Shown: positions 15,662-22,431 of the stretch, piece by piece
How positions within the stretch are numbered: the stretch's first letter is position 1
How the letters are laid out: the number at the start of each line of letters is the position of its first letter
Assembly (NCBI GenBank): GCA_030841245.1
Contig: JAVEDG010000422.1
Location: 1 to 23,203, forward strand
DNA from: Actinomycetota bacterium
GTDB taxonomy: Bacteria > Actinomycetota > Actinomycetes > JACCUZ01
DNA: 23,203 bases
Direction: 5' to 3'
The notes under the pieces: model-generated
The model's database searches: none
Seen by the model: the letters and a program-made list of their open reading frames with translations, nothing else
What the model was told of the DNA's origin: nothing
Program-made: the position numbers and the translations under genes

Positions 15662-16762
15662 GTGACCAAGGCCGATGCGGCGCAGCACGAGGTCGACGAG
15701 CGGGTCCGCTCGGCGATCTCGCACTGGGGTCCCCGGTTCACCACGAACGGGGTCACGGTGGCCGACTTCGAGCGGGTGACCCGCTCACTGACGCGCTGGC
15801 AGGACTGGTGCGCTGCCTGGTCGGTCGCCGCTGACAAGCACGAGGCGCTGGGCCGGACCGCACTGGCGGAGGGCCGCACCCGTTCCGCCGGGGAACACCT
15901 GGCCCGGGCTGCGGTCTACTTCCACTTCGGCAAGTTCCTCTTCGTTGACGACGTGCCCCAGATGCGCAAGGCGCACGAGTCCGCCGTGCGCTGCCTCGAC
16001 GACGCGCTGCCCCATCTCGACCCGCCCGGCCGACGGGTCGAGATCCCGTTCGAGGGCCGCCGGTTGGTCGGCATCCTGCGACTCCCCTCCACCGCGGCGT
16101 ACGGCGAGGGGCCCTCGCCCGTCGTCGTGATGATCCCGGGCCTGGACTCCGCCAAGGAGGAGTTCCGCTCCACCGAGGAGCTCTTCCTCGACCGCGGCGT
16201 CGCCACGTTCAGCGTGGACGGACCAGGGCAGGGCGAGGCGGAGTACGACCTGCCGATCCGCGGCGACTGGTCTGCGCCCGGCGCGGCGATCGTCGACGCG
16301 GTCGCGGCTCTGCCGGAGATCGACGGCGAACGGATCGGCATCTGGGGCGTGAGCCTCGGCGGCTACTACGCGCCGCGGGTCGCGGCCGCACTGGGCGACC
16401 GGCTCAAGGCGTGCGTCGCGCTGGCCGGCCCGTACAACTTCGGAGCGTGCTGGGACGCGCTGCCCCCCTTGACTCGCAAGGCGTTCCAGGTCCGGTCGGG
16501 GGCCGCGGACGACGAGGCGGCCCGCCGGCACGCCTTGACGCTCGACCTGGCCGGTCAGGCGCAGCACATCGCGGCTCCGCTGCTCGTCGTCACGGGCAAG
16601 CTGGACCGGCTCATCCCCTGGCAGGACGCCGCCCGGCTGGCCGACGAGGTCGACGGTGCCCAGCTGATCCTGCTCGAGGACGGCAACCACGGGTGCATGA
16701 ACGTGTGGCCCGAGCACCGCCCCTACACCGCTGACTGGGTGGCCGCCCGGCTCAGGGACTGA
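15662..16762 (+). CDS. Alpha/beta hydrolase similar to 2,6-dihydroxypseudooxynicotine hydrolase
   Basis: 366 residues, close to the length recalled for 2,6-dihydroxypseudooxynicotine hydrolase (367), a C-C bond hydrolase of nicotine breakdown; fungal Ayg1-type hydrolases share the build. An N-terminal helical domain with AAVYFHFGKFLFVDD precedes the catalytic domain. It has VVVMIPGLDSAKEE (oxyanion region), SVDGPGQGEAEYDL, the nucleophile elbow GVSLGGYY with Ser231, TGKLDRLIPW with Asp315 and GNHGCMN with His343, so the triad is complete. The true substrate is unknown. I chose GTG 15662 because GAGAGGG lies 9 nt upstream and the length then fits the family; the frame opens further back into the divergent promoter. 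Probably controlled from site C. Confidence 0.88.
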   Translation: MTKADAAQHEVDERVRSAISHWGPRFTTNGVTVADFERVTRSLTRWQDWCAAWSVAADKHEALGRTALAEGRTRSAGEHLARAAVYFHFGKFLFVDDVPQMRKAHESAVRCLDDALPHLDPPGRRVEIPFEGRRLVGILRLPSTAAYGEGPSPVVVMIPGLDSAKEEFRSTEELFLDRGVATFSVDGPGQGEAEYDLPIRGDWSAPGAAIVDAVAALPEIDGERIGIWGVSLGGYYAPRVAAALGDRLKACVALAGPYNFGACWDALPPLTRKAFQVRSGAADDEAARRHALTLDLAGQAQHIAAPLLVVTGKLDRLIPWQDAARLADEVDGAQLILLEDGNHGCMNVWPEHRPYTADWVAARLRD

Positions 16763-16801
16763 CCGGCCGCCGCAGCCCGGCCGGCGGGCGCCAGCCGTGT
16801 C

Positions 16802-16831
16802 TTGACACGCTCAGAAACCGCTGGCTAGCGT
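16802..16831 (+). promoter_or_regulatory. Candidate promoter of the dehydrogenase/M24/aldehyde dehydrogenase operon
   Basis: TTGACA at 16802-16807 and TAGCGT at 16826-16831 with an 18-bp spacer, in the 97-bp gap after the hydrolase gene. TAGCGT fits the TAnnnT pattern. The operator site D begins 4 bp downstream, so repression at the start of transcription is likely. Confidence 0.6.
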
Positions 16832-16835
16832 GAGC

Positions 16836-16847
16836 GCAATCGATTGC
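16836..16847. promoter_or_regulatory. LacI-type operator, site D
   Basis: GCAATCGATTGC is a perfect 12-bp palindrome with central CG, the best copy of the shared motif. It lies between the candidate -10 and the ribosome binding site of the dehydrogenase gene, 13 nt before the ATG. Confidence 0.78.
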
Positions 16848-16859
16848 AACGGGAGCCCC

Positions 16860-17795
16860 ATGGACAGCACCGCGACCGTCGGCTGGATCGGCACCGGCCG
16901 GATGGGCGCCGCGATGGCGACCCGGCTGGCGAAGGCGGGCGTCGACCTCGCGTGCTGGAACCGCACCCGGGCCAAGGCCGAGCCCCTCGCCGCGCACGGC
17001 GCGACCGTGGTCGACTCGATCGCCGACCTGGCCGACCGGGACGTGGTCTTCACCATGGTCTCGGCGTCCGCGGACCTCGAGCAGGTGCTCACCGGCGGAT
17101 CGGGCCTGCTCGCCGACCCGAGCCGGTTGCCCGGAGTGGTGGTCGACACCTCCACTGTGTCGACCGAGGCCTCCGAGGCGATGCGGGCCGCCTGTGCCGC
17201 GGTGGGCGTGCAGTTCCTCGCCAGCCCGGTGAGCGGGAACGGCAAGGTCGTGGCCGCCGGCAAGCTCAGCTTCGTGGTCTCGGGGGACGAGGAGACGTTC
17301 AACCGGGTCCGCCCACTGCTCGAGGCGATCGGGCAGCACGTGACCTATGTCGGCGAGGGCGACAGTGCCCGGTTGGCGAAGATCTGCCACAACCTGCTGC
17401 TCGGGGTCGTCACGCAGTCGCTGGCCGAGATCACGGTGCTCGCCGAGAAGGGCGGGATGAGCCGCGCCGCTTTCCTCGAGTTCCTCAACCACAGCGTGAT
17501 GGGCTCGGTCTTCAGCCGCTACAAGTCGCCTGCGTTCGTGCACCTCGACTACACGCCGACGTTCACCCCGGTGCTGCTGCGCAAGGACTTCGACCTCGGC
17601 CTCGCGGCTGCCCGCGCACTCGACGTACCGATGCCGGTGGCCGCCGCTACCGCGCAGCTGGTGCAGCAGTCGGTCAGCAGCGGTCGGGTGGACGAGGACT
17701 TCGCGATCCTGCTCGACCAGCAGGCGGGCGCCGCCGGCTTCGAGCTCAAGCCGGAGGACACCCCCGTCGACGACGGCCTCGCGCCGCAGGAGTAG
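16860..17795 (+). CDS. 3-hydroxyisobutyrate dehydrogenase-like NAD(P)-dependent oxidoreductase
   Basis: 311 residues of the beta-hydroxyacid dehydrogenase family, which oxidises 3-hydroxyacids or reduces the semialdehyde with NAD(P). The Rossmann motif GWIGTGRMGAAMA is at about 8-20. The substrate loop SPVSGNGKVVAAGKLSFVV corresponds to the family's DAPVSGG segment, with the second Gly of SGG replaced by Asn. The catalytic lysine is in LAKICHNLLLG (Lys174). The ATG at 16860 is preceded by GGGAG at 16851-16855; an in-frame GTG at 16830 would begin inside the -10 box and is rejected. It is the first gene of a rightward operon with the M24, aldehyde dehydrogenase and VOC genes, under the best LacI-type operator. 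The substrate is not defined. Confidence 0.92.
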   Translation: MDSTATVGWIGTGRMGAAMATRLAKAGVDLACWNRTRAKAEPLAAHGATVVDSIADLADRDVVFTMVSASADLEQVLTGGSGLLADPSRLPGVVVDTSTVSTEASEAMRAACAAVGVQFLASPVSGNGKVVAAGKLSFVVSGDEETFNRVRPLLEAIGQHVTYVGEGDSARLAKICHNLLLGVVTQSLAEITVLAEKGGMSRAAFLEFLNHSVMGSVFSRYKSPAFVHLDYTPTFTPVLLRKDFDLGLAAARALDVPMPVAAATAQLVQQSVSSGRVDEDFAILLDQQAGAAGFELKPEDTPVDDGLAPQE

Positions 17796-17804
17796 GCAGG
17801 CGAC

Positions 17805-19061
17805 ATGAGCCCGGCGCACGACACCCCGGCCCCGCTGCCCGCCCCCGGGCAGATGGGCGTCGACTACGAGCAGCGAGTCGACTTCGAGCGGCTGCGTCAA
17901 TACCGCATCGGCCGGGCCAAGGCGGCGCTCGAGGGCAGCGGGTACGGGGCGTTCCTGCTCTTCGACTTCTACAACATCCGCTACACCACGCACACCTGGA
18001 TCGGCGGCGCGCTCGGCGACAAGATGATCCGCTACGCGCTGCTGGCCCGAGGCAAGGACCCGGTGCTGTGGGACTTCGGGTCGGCGGTGAAGCACCACAA
18101 GAAGTACTCCCCCTGGGTGCCCGAGGAGAACTACCGGGCCGGCTTCCTCGGCTTCCGCGGCGCCGTGGCGCCGTCGGTCGGGCTGATGGCCGCCGCCGTC
18201 GCCGAGATCAAGTCGATGCTCGTCGAGGCCGGGGTCGCCGACCTGCCAATCGGCGTCGACATCGTCGAACCGCCGTTCCTCTTCGAGATGCAGCGCCAAG
18301 GGCTGACCGTCGTCGACGCCCAGCAGCTGATGCTCGACGCGCGCTGCATCAAGTCGCCCGACGAGATCGTGCTGCTCAACCAGGCGGCCGCGATGGTCGA
18401 CGGCGTCTACCAGGACATCGTCGAGATGCTCAAGCCCGGCATCCGCGAGAACGAGATCGTGGCGCACGTCAACAAGCGGCTCTACGAGATGGGCTCGGAC
18501 CAGGTCGAAGCCGTCAATGCGATCTCCGGCGAGCGGTGCAACCCGCACCCCCACAACTTCACCGACCGGCTGATCCGCCCCGGCGACCAGGCATTCTTCG
18601 ACATCATCCACTCGTTCAACGGCTACCGGACCTGCTACTACCGCACCTTCGCGGTCGGCAGCGCGACGCAGTCCCAGCGCGACGCGTACGCGAAGGCCCG
18701 CGAGTGGATGGACCGCGGCCTCGACGGCATCAAGGCCGGTGTCGGCTCCGACGAGATCGCGGCGCTGCTCCCGGCGGCCGAGGAGTTCGGGTTCGGCAGC
18801 GAGATGGAGGCTTTCGGGCTGCAGTTCGCCCACGGCCTCGGGCTCGGCCTCCACGAGCGACCGATCATCTCCCGACTGAACTCGATGAAGGAGCCGGTGG
18901 AGATCCAGGCGGGCATGGTCTTCGCGCTGGAGACCTACTGCCCGGCCGGCGACGGCTTCTCCGCCGCCCGGATCGAGGAGGAGGTCGTCGTCACCGAGGA
19001 CGGCCCCCGCATCATCACCCTCTACCCTGCCCAGGACCTCGTCGTGACCAACCCGTTCTGA
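17805..19061 (+). CDS. M24-family protein (Xaa-Pro peptidase/DddP-like branch) with one metal ligand replaced
   Basis: 418 residues. The N-terminal domain has LLFDFYNIRYTTHTWIGG and VLWDFGSAVKHHKKY. The C-terminal pita-bread domain keeps four of the five usual ligands: D266 (FFDII), H343 (AHGLGLGLHE), E376 (ALETYC) and E391 (ARIEEEV). The second Asp is a Cys, C277 in GYRTCYYRTF. From memory this sequence type is close to proteins annotated as Xaa-Pro peptidases or DMSP lyase DddP, but the Asp-to-Cys change argues for another reaction, such as hydrolysis of a small amide. It starts 9 nt after the dehydrogenase stop at ATG 17805 with AGG close upstream. This is the second M24 protein of the cluster and unlike the first in its active site. 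Confidence 0.88.
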   Translation: MSPAHDTPAPLPAPGQMGVDYEQRVDFERLRQYRIGRAKAALEGSGYGAFLLFDFYNIRYTTHTWIGGALGDKMIRYALLARGKDPVLWDFGSAVKHHKKYSPWVPEENYRAGFLGFRGAVAPSVGLMAAAVAEIKSMLVEAGVADLPIGVDIVEPPFLFEMQRQGLTVVDAQQLMLDARCIKSPDEIVLLNQAAAMVDGVYQDIVEMLKPGIRENEIVAHVNKRLYEMGSDQVEAVNAISGERCNPHPHNFTDRLIRPGDQAFFDIIHSFNGYRTCYYRTFAVGSATQSQRDAYAKAREWMDRGLDGIKAGVGSDEIAALLPAAEEFGFGSEMEAFGLQFAHGLGLGLHERPIISRLNSMKEPVEIQAGMVFALETYCPAGDGFSAARIEEEVVVTEDGPRIITLYPAQDLVVTNPF

Positions 19062-19122
19062 CCCTGCTCCGACCAGTTCCGACCGCTGGCCATGCCGGCC
19101 GCGGTCAGCGAGGATGACAGAC

Positions 19123-20574
19123 ATGACCGACGACGTACTCAGCAAGGTGCCCACCGACCTGTTCATCGGCGGCACGTGGCGCGCCGCCAGCGAGGGCGGT
19201 CGCTTCGACGTCACCGATCCGGCGACCGGCGAGGTCATCGCCCAGGTCGCCGACGGGTCCGCCGAGGACGGCCTGGCCGCCGTCACCGCCGCTGCCGAGG
19301 CGGGCCCCGCGTGGGCCACGACCCCACCACGGCAGCGCGCCGAGATCCTGCGCAAGGCCTGGCAGCTGATGACCGACCGGGCCGACGAGATCGCCACCCT
19401 CATCTCGCTTGAGAACGGCAAGGCGCTCGTCGACGCCAAGGGCGAGGCGACCTACGCCGCGGAGTTCTTCCGCTGGTACGCGGAAGAGACCGTCCGGATG
19501 GACGGCATGGTCACCACCGCACCCTCCGGCGCCAACCGGATCCTGGTCGTGCACCAGCCGGTCGGTGTCTGCGTGCTCGTCACGCCCTGGAACTTCCCGG
19601 CCGCGATGGCGACCCGCAAGATGGGCCCGGCGCTGGGCGCCGGCTGCACGCTGGTGCTGAAGCCCGCGTCGGACACGCCGCTGACGGCCCTGCTGATGGC
19701 GCAGATCCTCGACGACGCCGGCGTGCCGCCGGGAGTGATCAACGTCGTGCCGGCTCGCCGGTCCGGCGAGGTCGTGGCCGCGATGGTCAACGACGACCGG
19801 GTCCGCAAGCTGTCGTTCACGGGCTCGACCGAGGTCGGGCGGACCCTGCTCAAGCTCGCTGCAGACAGCATCGTCAACACCTCGATGGAGCTCGGCGGCA
19901 ACGCGCCGTTCCTTGTCTTCGCCGACGCCGACATCGACGCCGCGATCGAGGGCGCGATGATCGCCAAGATGCGCAACGGCGGTGAGGCATGCACCGCCGC
20001 GAACCGGTTCTACGTCGAGGAGTCCGTCGCCGAGGAGTTCGCCCGCAAGCTCTCCGACAAGATGGGCGCGATGAAGGTCGGCCCCGGCACCGCGGACGGC
20101 ACCCAGGTCGGCCCGCTGGTGAACGAGGCCGCCGTCCGGAAGTGCGACGAGCTCGTTACCGGCGCGCTCGCCGCCGGCGCCCGCGCGCTGATCGGCGGCA
20201 AGGTGCCCGAGCGCACCGGCTGGTACTACGACCCGACGGTGCTCGTCGACGTGCCCGCGGACGCCGAGATCCTCAAGGAGGAGATCTTCGGGCCGGTCGC
20301 GCCGATCGTCACCTTCACCTCCGAGGACGAGGCGGTGCGCTTCGCCAATGACACGGAGTTCGGCCTGGTGGCCTATCTCTACACCGGCGACCTGGCGCGC
20401 GGGCTGCGGGTCAGCGAGGCGCTGGAGAGCGGGATGGTCGGCCTCAACCGCGGGCTGGTGTCCGACCCCGCCGCGCCGTTCGGGGGCGTGAAGCAGTCCG
20501 GCATCGGTCGTGAGGGCGGCCACGAGGGACTGCTCGACTACACCGAGAGCAAGTACATCGCCGTCACCTGGTAG
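19123..20574 (+). CDS. NAD(P)-dependent aldehyde dehydrogenase, succinate-semialdehyde type
   Basis: 483 residues, the GabD-family length. The order is typical: FIGGTWRAASEGG at the start, PVGVCVLVTPWNFPAAM in the cofactor-binding region, FTGSTEVGRTL, the glutamate in MELGGNAPF, the catalytic cysteine in NGGEACTAANRF, EEIFGPVAP, and the PFGGVKQSGIGREGG end. The family oxidises succinate semialdehyde and similar omega-acid aldehydes to acids. Start ATG 19123 is chosen because AGGA lies 8 nt upstream; the in-frame ATG at 19114 sits too close to it. It lies 61 nt after the M24 gene, probably in the same transcript. In nicotine and amine catabolism such an enzyme feeds the citric acid cycle, which fits the neighbours, but its substrate here is inferred. 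Confidence 0.92.
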   Translation: MTDDVLSKVPTDLFIGGTWRAASEGGRFDVTDPATGEVIAQVADGSAEDGLAAVTAAAEAGPAWATTPPRQRAEILRKAWQLMTDRADEIATLISLENGKALVDAKGEATYAAEFFRWYAEETVRMDGMVTTAPSGANRILVVHQPVGVCVLVTPWNFPAAMATRKMGPALGAGCTLVLKPASDTPLTALLMAQILDDAGVPPGVINVVPARRSGEVVAAMVNDDRVRKLSFTGSTEVGRTLLKLAADSIVNTSMELGGNAPFLVFADADIDAAIEGAMIAKMRNGGEACTAANRFYVEESVAEEFARKLSDKMGAMKVGPGTADGTQVGPLVNEAAVRKCDELVTGALAAGARALIGGKVPERTGWYYDPTVLVDVPADAEILKEEIFGPVAPIVTFTSEDEAVRFANDTEFGLVAYLYTGDLARGLRVSEALESGMVGLNRGLVSDPAAPFGGVKQSGIGREGGHEGLLDYTESKYIAVTW

Positions 20575-20583
20575 GCAGGGTCC

Positions 20584-21018
20584 ATGACGGAGCCGATCCA
20601 CCCCGTACTGCGCCAGACCGTGCTCGACTGCCCCGACCCGCGAGCCCTCGCGGAGTTCTACCGGGCGCTGCTCGGCATGACCTACCGGCCGGGTGACGAG
20701 ACGCCGCCCGACGGCGAGCCCGACGACCGTGGCCGGGACTGGCTCGTCCTCCGCCCGCCGGCCCCCGGCGGACAGCAGCTTGCCTTCCAGCAGGTCGACG
20801 AGCAGGCCCGCTCGACGTGGCCCGACAACCGGGTCCCGCAACAGCTGCACCTCGACATGTCCGTGCCGGACATCGAGACACTGGCGCGCACCCACGAGAG
20901 CGCGCTGGCGCTCGGCGCGACGGTGCTGCTCGACAGGACCGACGACGAGGAGGAGCCGCTCTGGGTCTACGCCGACCCGGCCGGCCACCCGGTCTGCATC
21001 TTCGTGGCACCGGCCTGA
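20584..21018 (+). CDS. VOC-family (glyoxalase-like) protein
   Basis: 144 residues with two beta-alpha-beta-beta-beta modules: TVLDCPDPRALAEFYRALLG opens the first and QQLHLDMSVPDIETLARTHE the second, and WVYADPAGHPVCIFV ends the fold. It resembles small actinobacterial glyoxalase-like proteins, many of which lack a known reaction. The complete metal ligand set of glyoxalase I is not evident. ATG at 20584 has AGGCAGGG close upstream, 9 nt after the aldehyde dehydrogenase stop, so it is the last gene of that operon. It faces the GntR gene across a 37-bp gap. Confidence 0.85.
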   Translation: MTEPIHPVLRQTVLDCPDPRALAEFYRALLGMTYRPGDETPPDGEPDDRGRDWLVLRPPAPGGQQLAFQQVDEQARSTWPDNRVPQQLHLDMSVPDIETLARTHESALALGATVLLDRTDDEEEPLWVYADPAGHPVCIFVAPA

Positions 21019-21055
21019 CCGCGGCCGCTGCACCCGGCGTCAGCCACGGCAGGCG

Positions 21056-21757
21056 TCAGGTGCGCCTCGCCGCAGTCGCGCCGAACAGCTCCGGGTGCGC
21101 AGCCAGCTCGATCCGGGTACGGCGGATGTGCCCGGCCAGGTAGCGCTCGGCATCCTCGGGGTCTCGGCGTTCGATCGCGTCCAGGATCAGCCGGTGCTCG
21201 TGGTCGACGATCCACCGCCGGTGCTGACCTCCCAGGCTCATGAACGCACGGCGGTACGGCTGGGTCGCGTTCCAGAGGCGGGTCACGCTGGAGGACAGCT
21301 GTTCGCTGGCGCACCCGGCGTACGAGCCGAGGTGGAACGCGCGGTCGAGCACCATGAACTCGCGAAGGTCGGCGTCCGCGGCGATGCGTTCGTGGATCGA
21401 CTCCAGCTCGCGGATCTCGCCCGCGGTGAGGTGCGGCATGCTCTGGATCAGGGCGAGCGGCTCGAGGCGCTCTCGCATCCGGTAGAGGACGTCGAGCTCA
21501 GCGGCGTCCAGGCGCGGCACTCGCGCGCCCTTGTTGGCCGTGTGCTCGGTCAACCCCTCGGCCTCGAGGATGCGCAGCGCCTCGCGCACAGGGAGCCGGC
21601 TGGTGCCCAGCCGCTCGGCGACATCCTCCTGGCGGATCCGCTCGCCGGGTGCGATCTCGCCGGCGAGGATCGCTGTGCGCAACTGCGCCGCGATGCGCTC
21701 GCTGGCCGCTCCGGCGCCCGGGTCGATGGGCGACGTGACCGGGTTCGACGATGTCAC
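21056..21757 (-). CDS. GntR-family transcriptional regulator, FCD (FadR) subfamily
   Basis: 233 residues. The N-terminal winged helix (LRTAILAGEIAPGERIRQED, then RLGTSRLPVREALRILEAEG, about residues 26-68) is followed by an all-helical FCD domain. Metal-binding residues of FCD proteins are visible: the D and H of LDRAFHLG, H in VDHEHRL and H in LAGHIRRT. Such proteins sense carboxylic acids and bind TTG-N-CAA-like palindromes. The GTG at 21757 overlaps the stop of the VOC gene by 4 nt, with GAGGAG upstream. Palindromes with TTGGATCCAA at 22382 and GGATCCAA at 22331 lie before its operon and are the probable operators. A role in the control of the E1 gene and the VOC-gntR operon is inferred. 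Confidence 0.92.
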   Translation of the reverse strand: MTSSNPVTSPIDPGAGAASERIAAQLRTAILAGEIAPGERIRQEDVAERLGTSRLPVREALRILEAEGLTEHTANKGARVPRLDAAELDVLYRMRERLEPLALIQSMPHLTAGEIRELESIHERIAADADLREFMVLDRAFHLGSYAGCASEQLSSSVTRLWNATQPYRRAFMSLGGQHRRWIVDHEHRLILDAIERRDPEDAERYLAGHIRRTRIELAAHPELFGATAARRT

Positions 21758-22308
21758 CCGGACTGCTCCTCGGGATTCCCGGCCGCGGTGCGGTCGCGAT
21801 CATAGGCCTTGCCGTCCGGGTAGCTCACCAGCTCGAACTGCATCCCCCACGGCGAGAGGAAGTAGACCCATCGCTGCCCCTCCGACGGACCTTTGCTGGC
21901 GGTCGGGTCGCCGAGCACCGTGAGCCCCTGCTCTTGGAGGAACGCGAGCGCAGCATCGAGGTCCTCGACGTAGAGCGCGACGTGGTGCCCGCCGATGTCG
22001 CTGTTGCGCGGCTGGTCGACATCCTGGTCTGGCGCGGCGTACTGGAACACCTCGAAGATCGCCTGACCGCCGCAGCGGAAGAAGTGCAGCTGCTCCATCA
22101 CCGCGCACGGGTCGACGCCCAGGTGCTCGGTCATCCAATCGGAGTCGTCGTGGCGGAACGGGCCGAGCGAGTACATGTACTCGCAGCCGAGCACGTCCAC
22201 CAGGAAGGCCCTCGCCGCTTCGAGGTCGGGCACGGTGAAGCCGATGTGGTCGACGCCGGTCAGTCCGGGCAGCGTCGCCGGGCGCGGCGCGCGAACCAAC
22301 TCCGACAA
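21754..22308 (-). CDS. VOC-family protein with full metal-ligand pattern
   Basis: 184 residues from the chosen start. Two modules carry the four ligand positions of glyoxalase I and methylmalonyl-CoA epimerase-like enzymes: H in GVDHIGFTV, E in QAIFEVFQY, H in IGGHHVALYV and E in MQFELVSYP. Extradiol dioxygenases of this superfamily use three ligands, so a lyase, epimerase or dioxygenase activity cannot be told apart. I chose TTG at 22308 because GGAGGG lies 6 nt upstream. A GTG at 22344 would add 12 residues, but it has no ribosome binding site and lies at the candidate -10 box. It is the first gene of the leftward VOC-gntR operon. Confidence 0.85.
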   Translation of the reverse strand: MSELVRAPRPATLPGLTGVDHIGFTVPDLEAARAFLVDVLGCEYMYSLGPFRHDDSDWMTEHLGVDPCAVMEQLHFFRCGGQAIFEVFQYAAPDQDVDQPRNSDIGGHHVALYVEDLDAALAFLQEQGLTVLGDPTASKGPSEGQRWVYFLSPWGMQFELVSYPDGKAYDRDRTAAGNPEEQSG

Positions 22309-22330
22309 TGTGGTCCCTCCAGAGGACTGA

Positions 22331-22340
22331 TCGGATCCAA
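22331..22340. promoter_or_regulatory. GntR-type operator, partial copy
   Basis: TCGGATCCAA shares GGATCCAA with the perfect palindrome at 22382-22393. The centres of the two GGATCC cores are 52 bp apart, close to five helical turns. It would cover the transcription start of the leftward VOC-gntR promoter. Confidence 0.5.
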
Positions 22341-22342
22341 AC

Positions 22343-22372
22343 ACGGTAGCCAGAGCCCATCAGGCCGCGCAA
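22343..22372 (-). promoter_or_regulatory. Candidate promoter of the VOC-gntR operon
   Basis: On the minus strand TTGCGC (22372-22367) and TACCGT (22348-22343) are separated by 18 bp. TACCGT fits TAnnnT. Transcription would start near 22336, inside the partial operator copy and about 28 nt upstream of the TTG start codon. Confidence 0.45.
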
Positions 22373-22381
22373 GGGGTTGTT

Positions 22382-22393
22382 ATTGGATCCAAT
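22382..22393. promoter_or_regulatory. GntR-type operator, perfect palindrome
   Basis: ATTGGATCCAAT is a perfect 12-bp palindrome in the divergent gap between the VOC-gntR operon and the E1-alpha gene. FCD-type GntR regulators commonly bind sites of this TTGnnnnCAA form. On the plus strand it lies after a weak -35-like TTGTTA (22377-22382), where it could block the E1 gene. Confidence 0.65.
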
Positions 22394-22431
22394 CACTGCC
22401 AGGCTGGGTGGTCCGACGTCAGGAGCCCACC

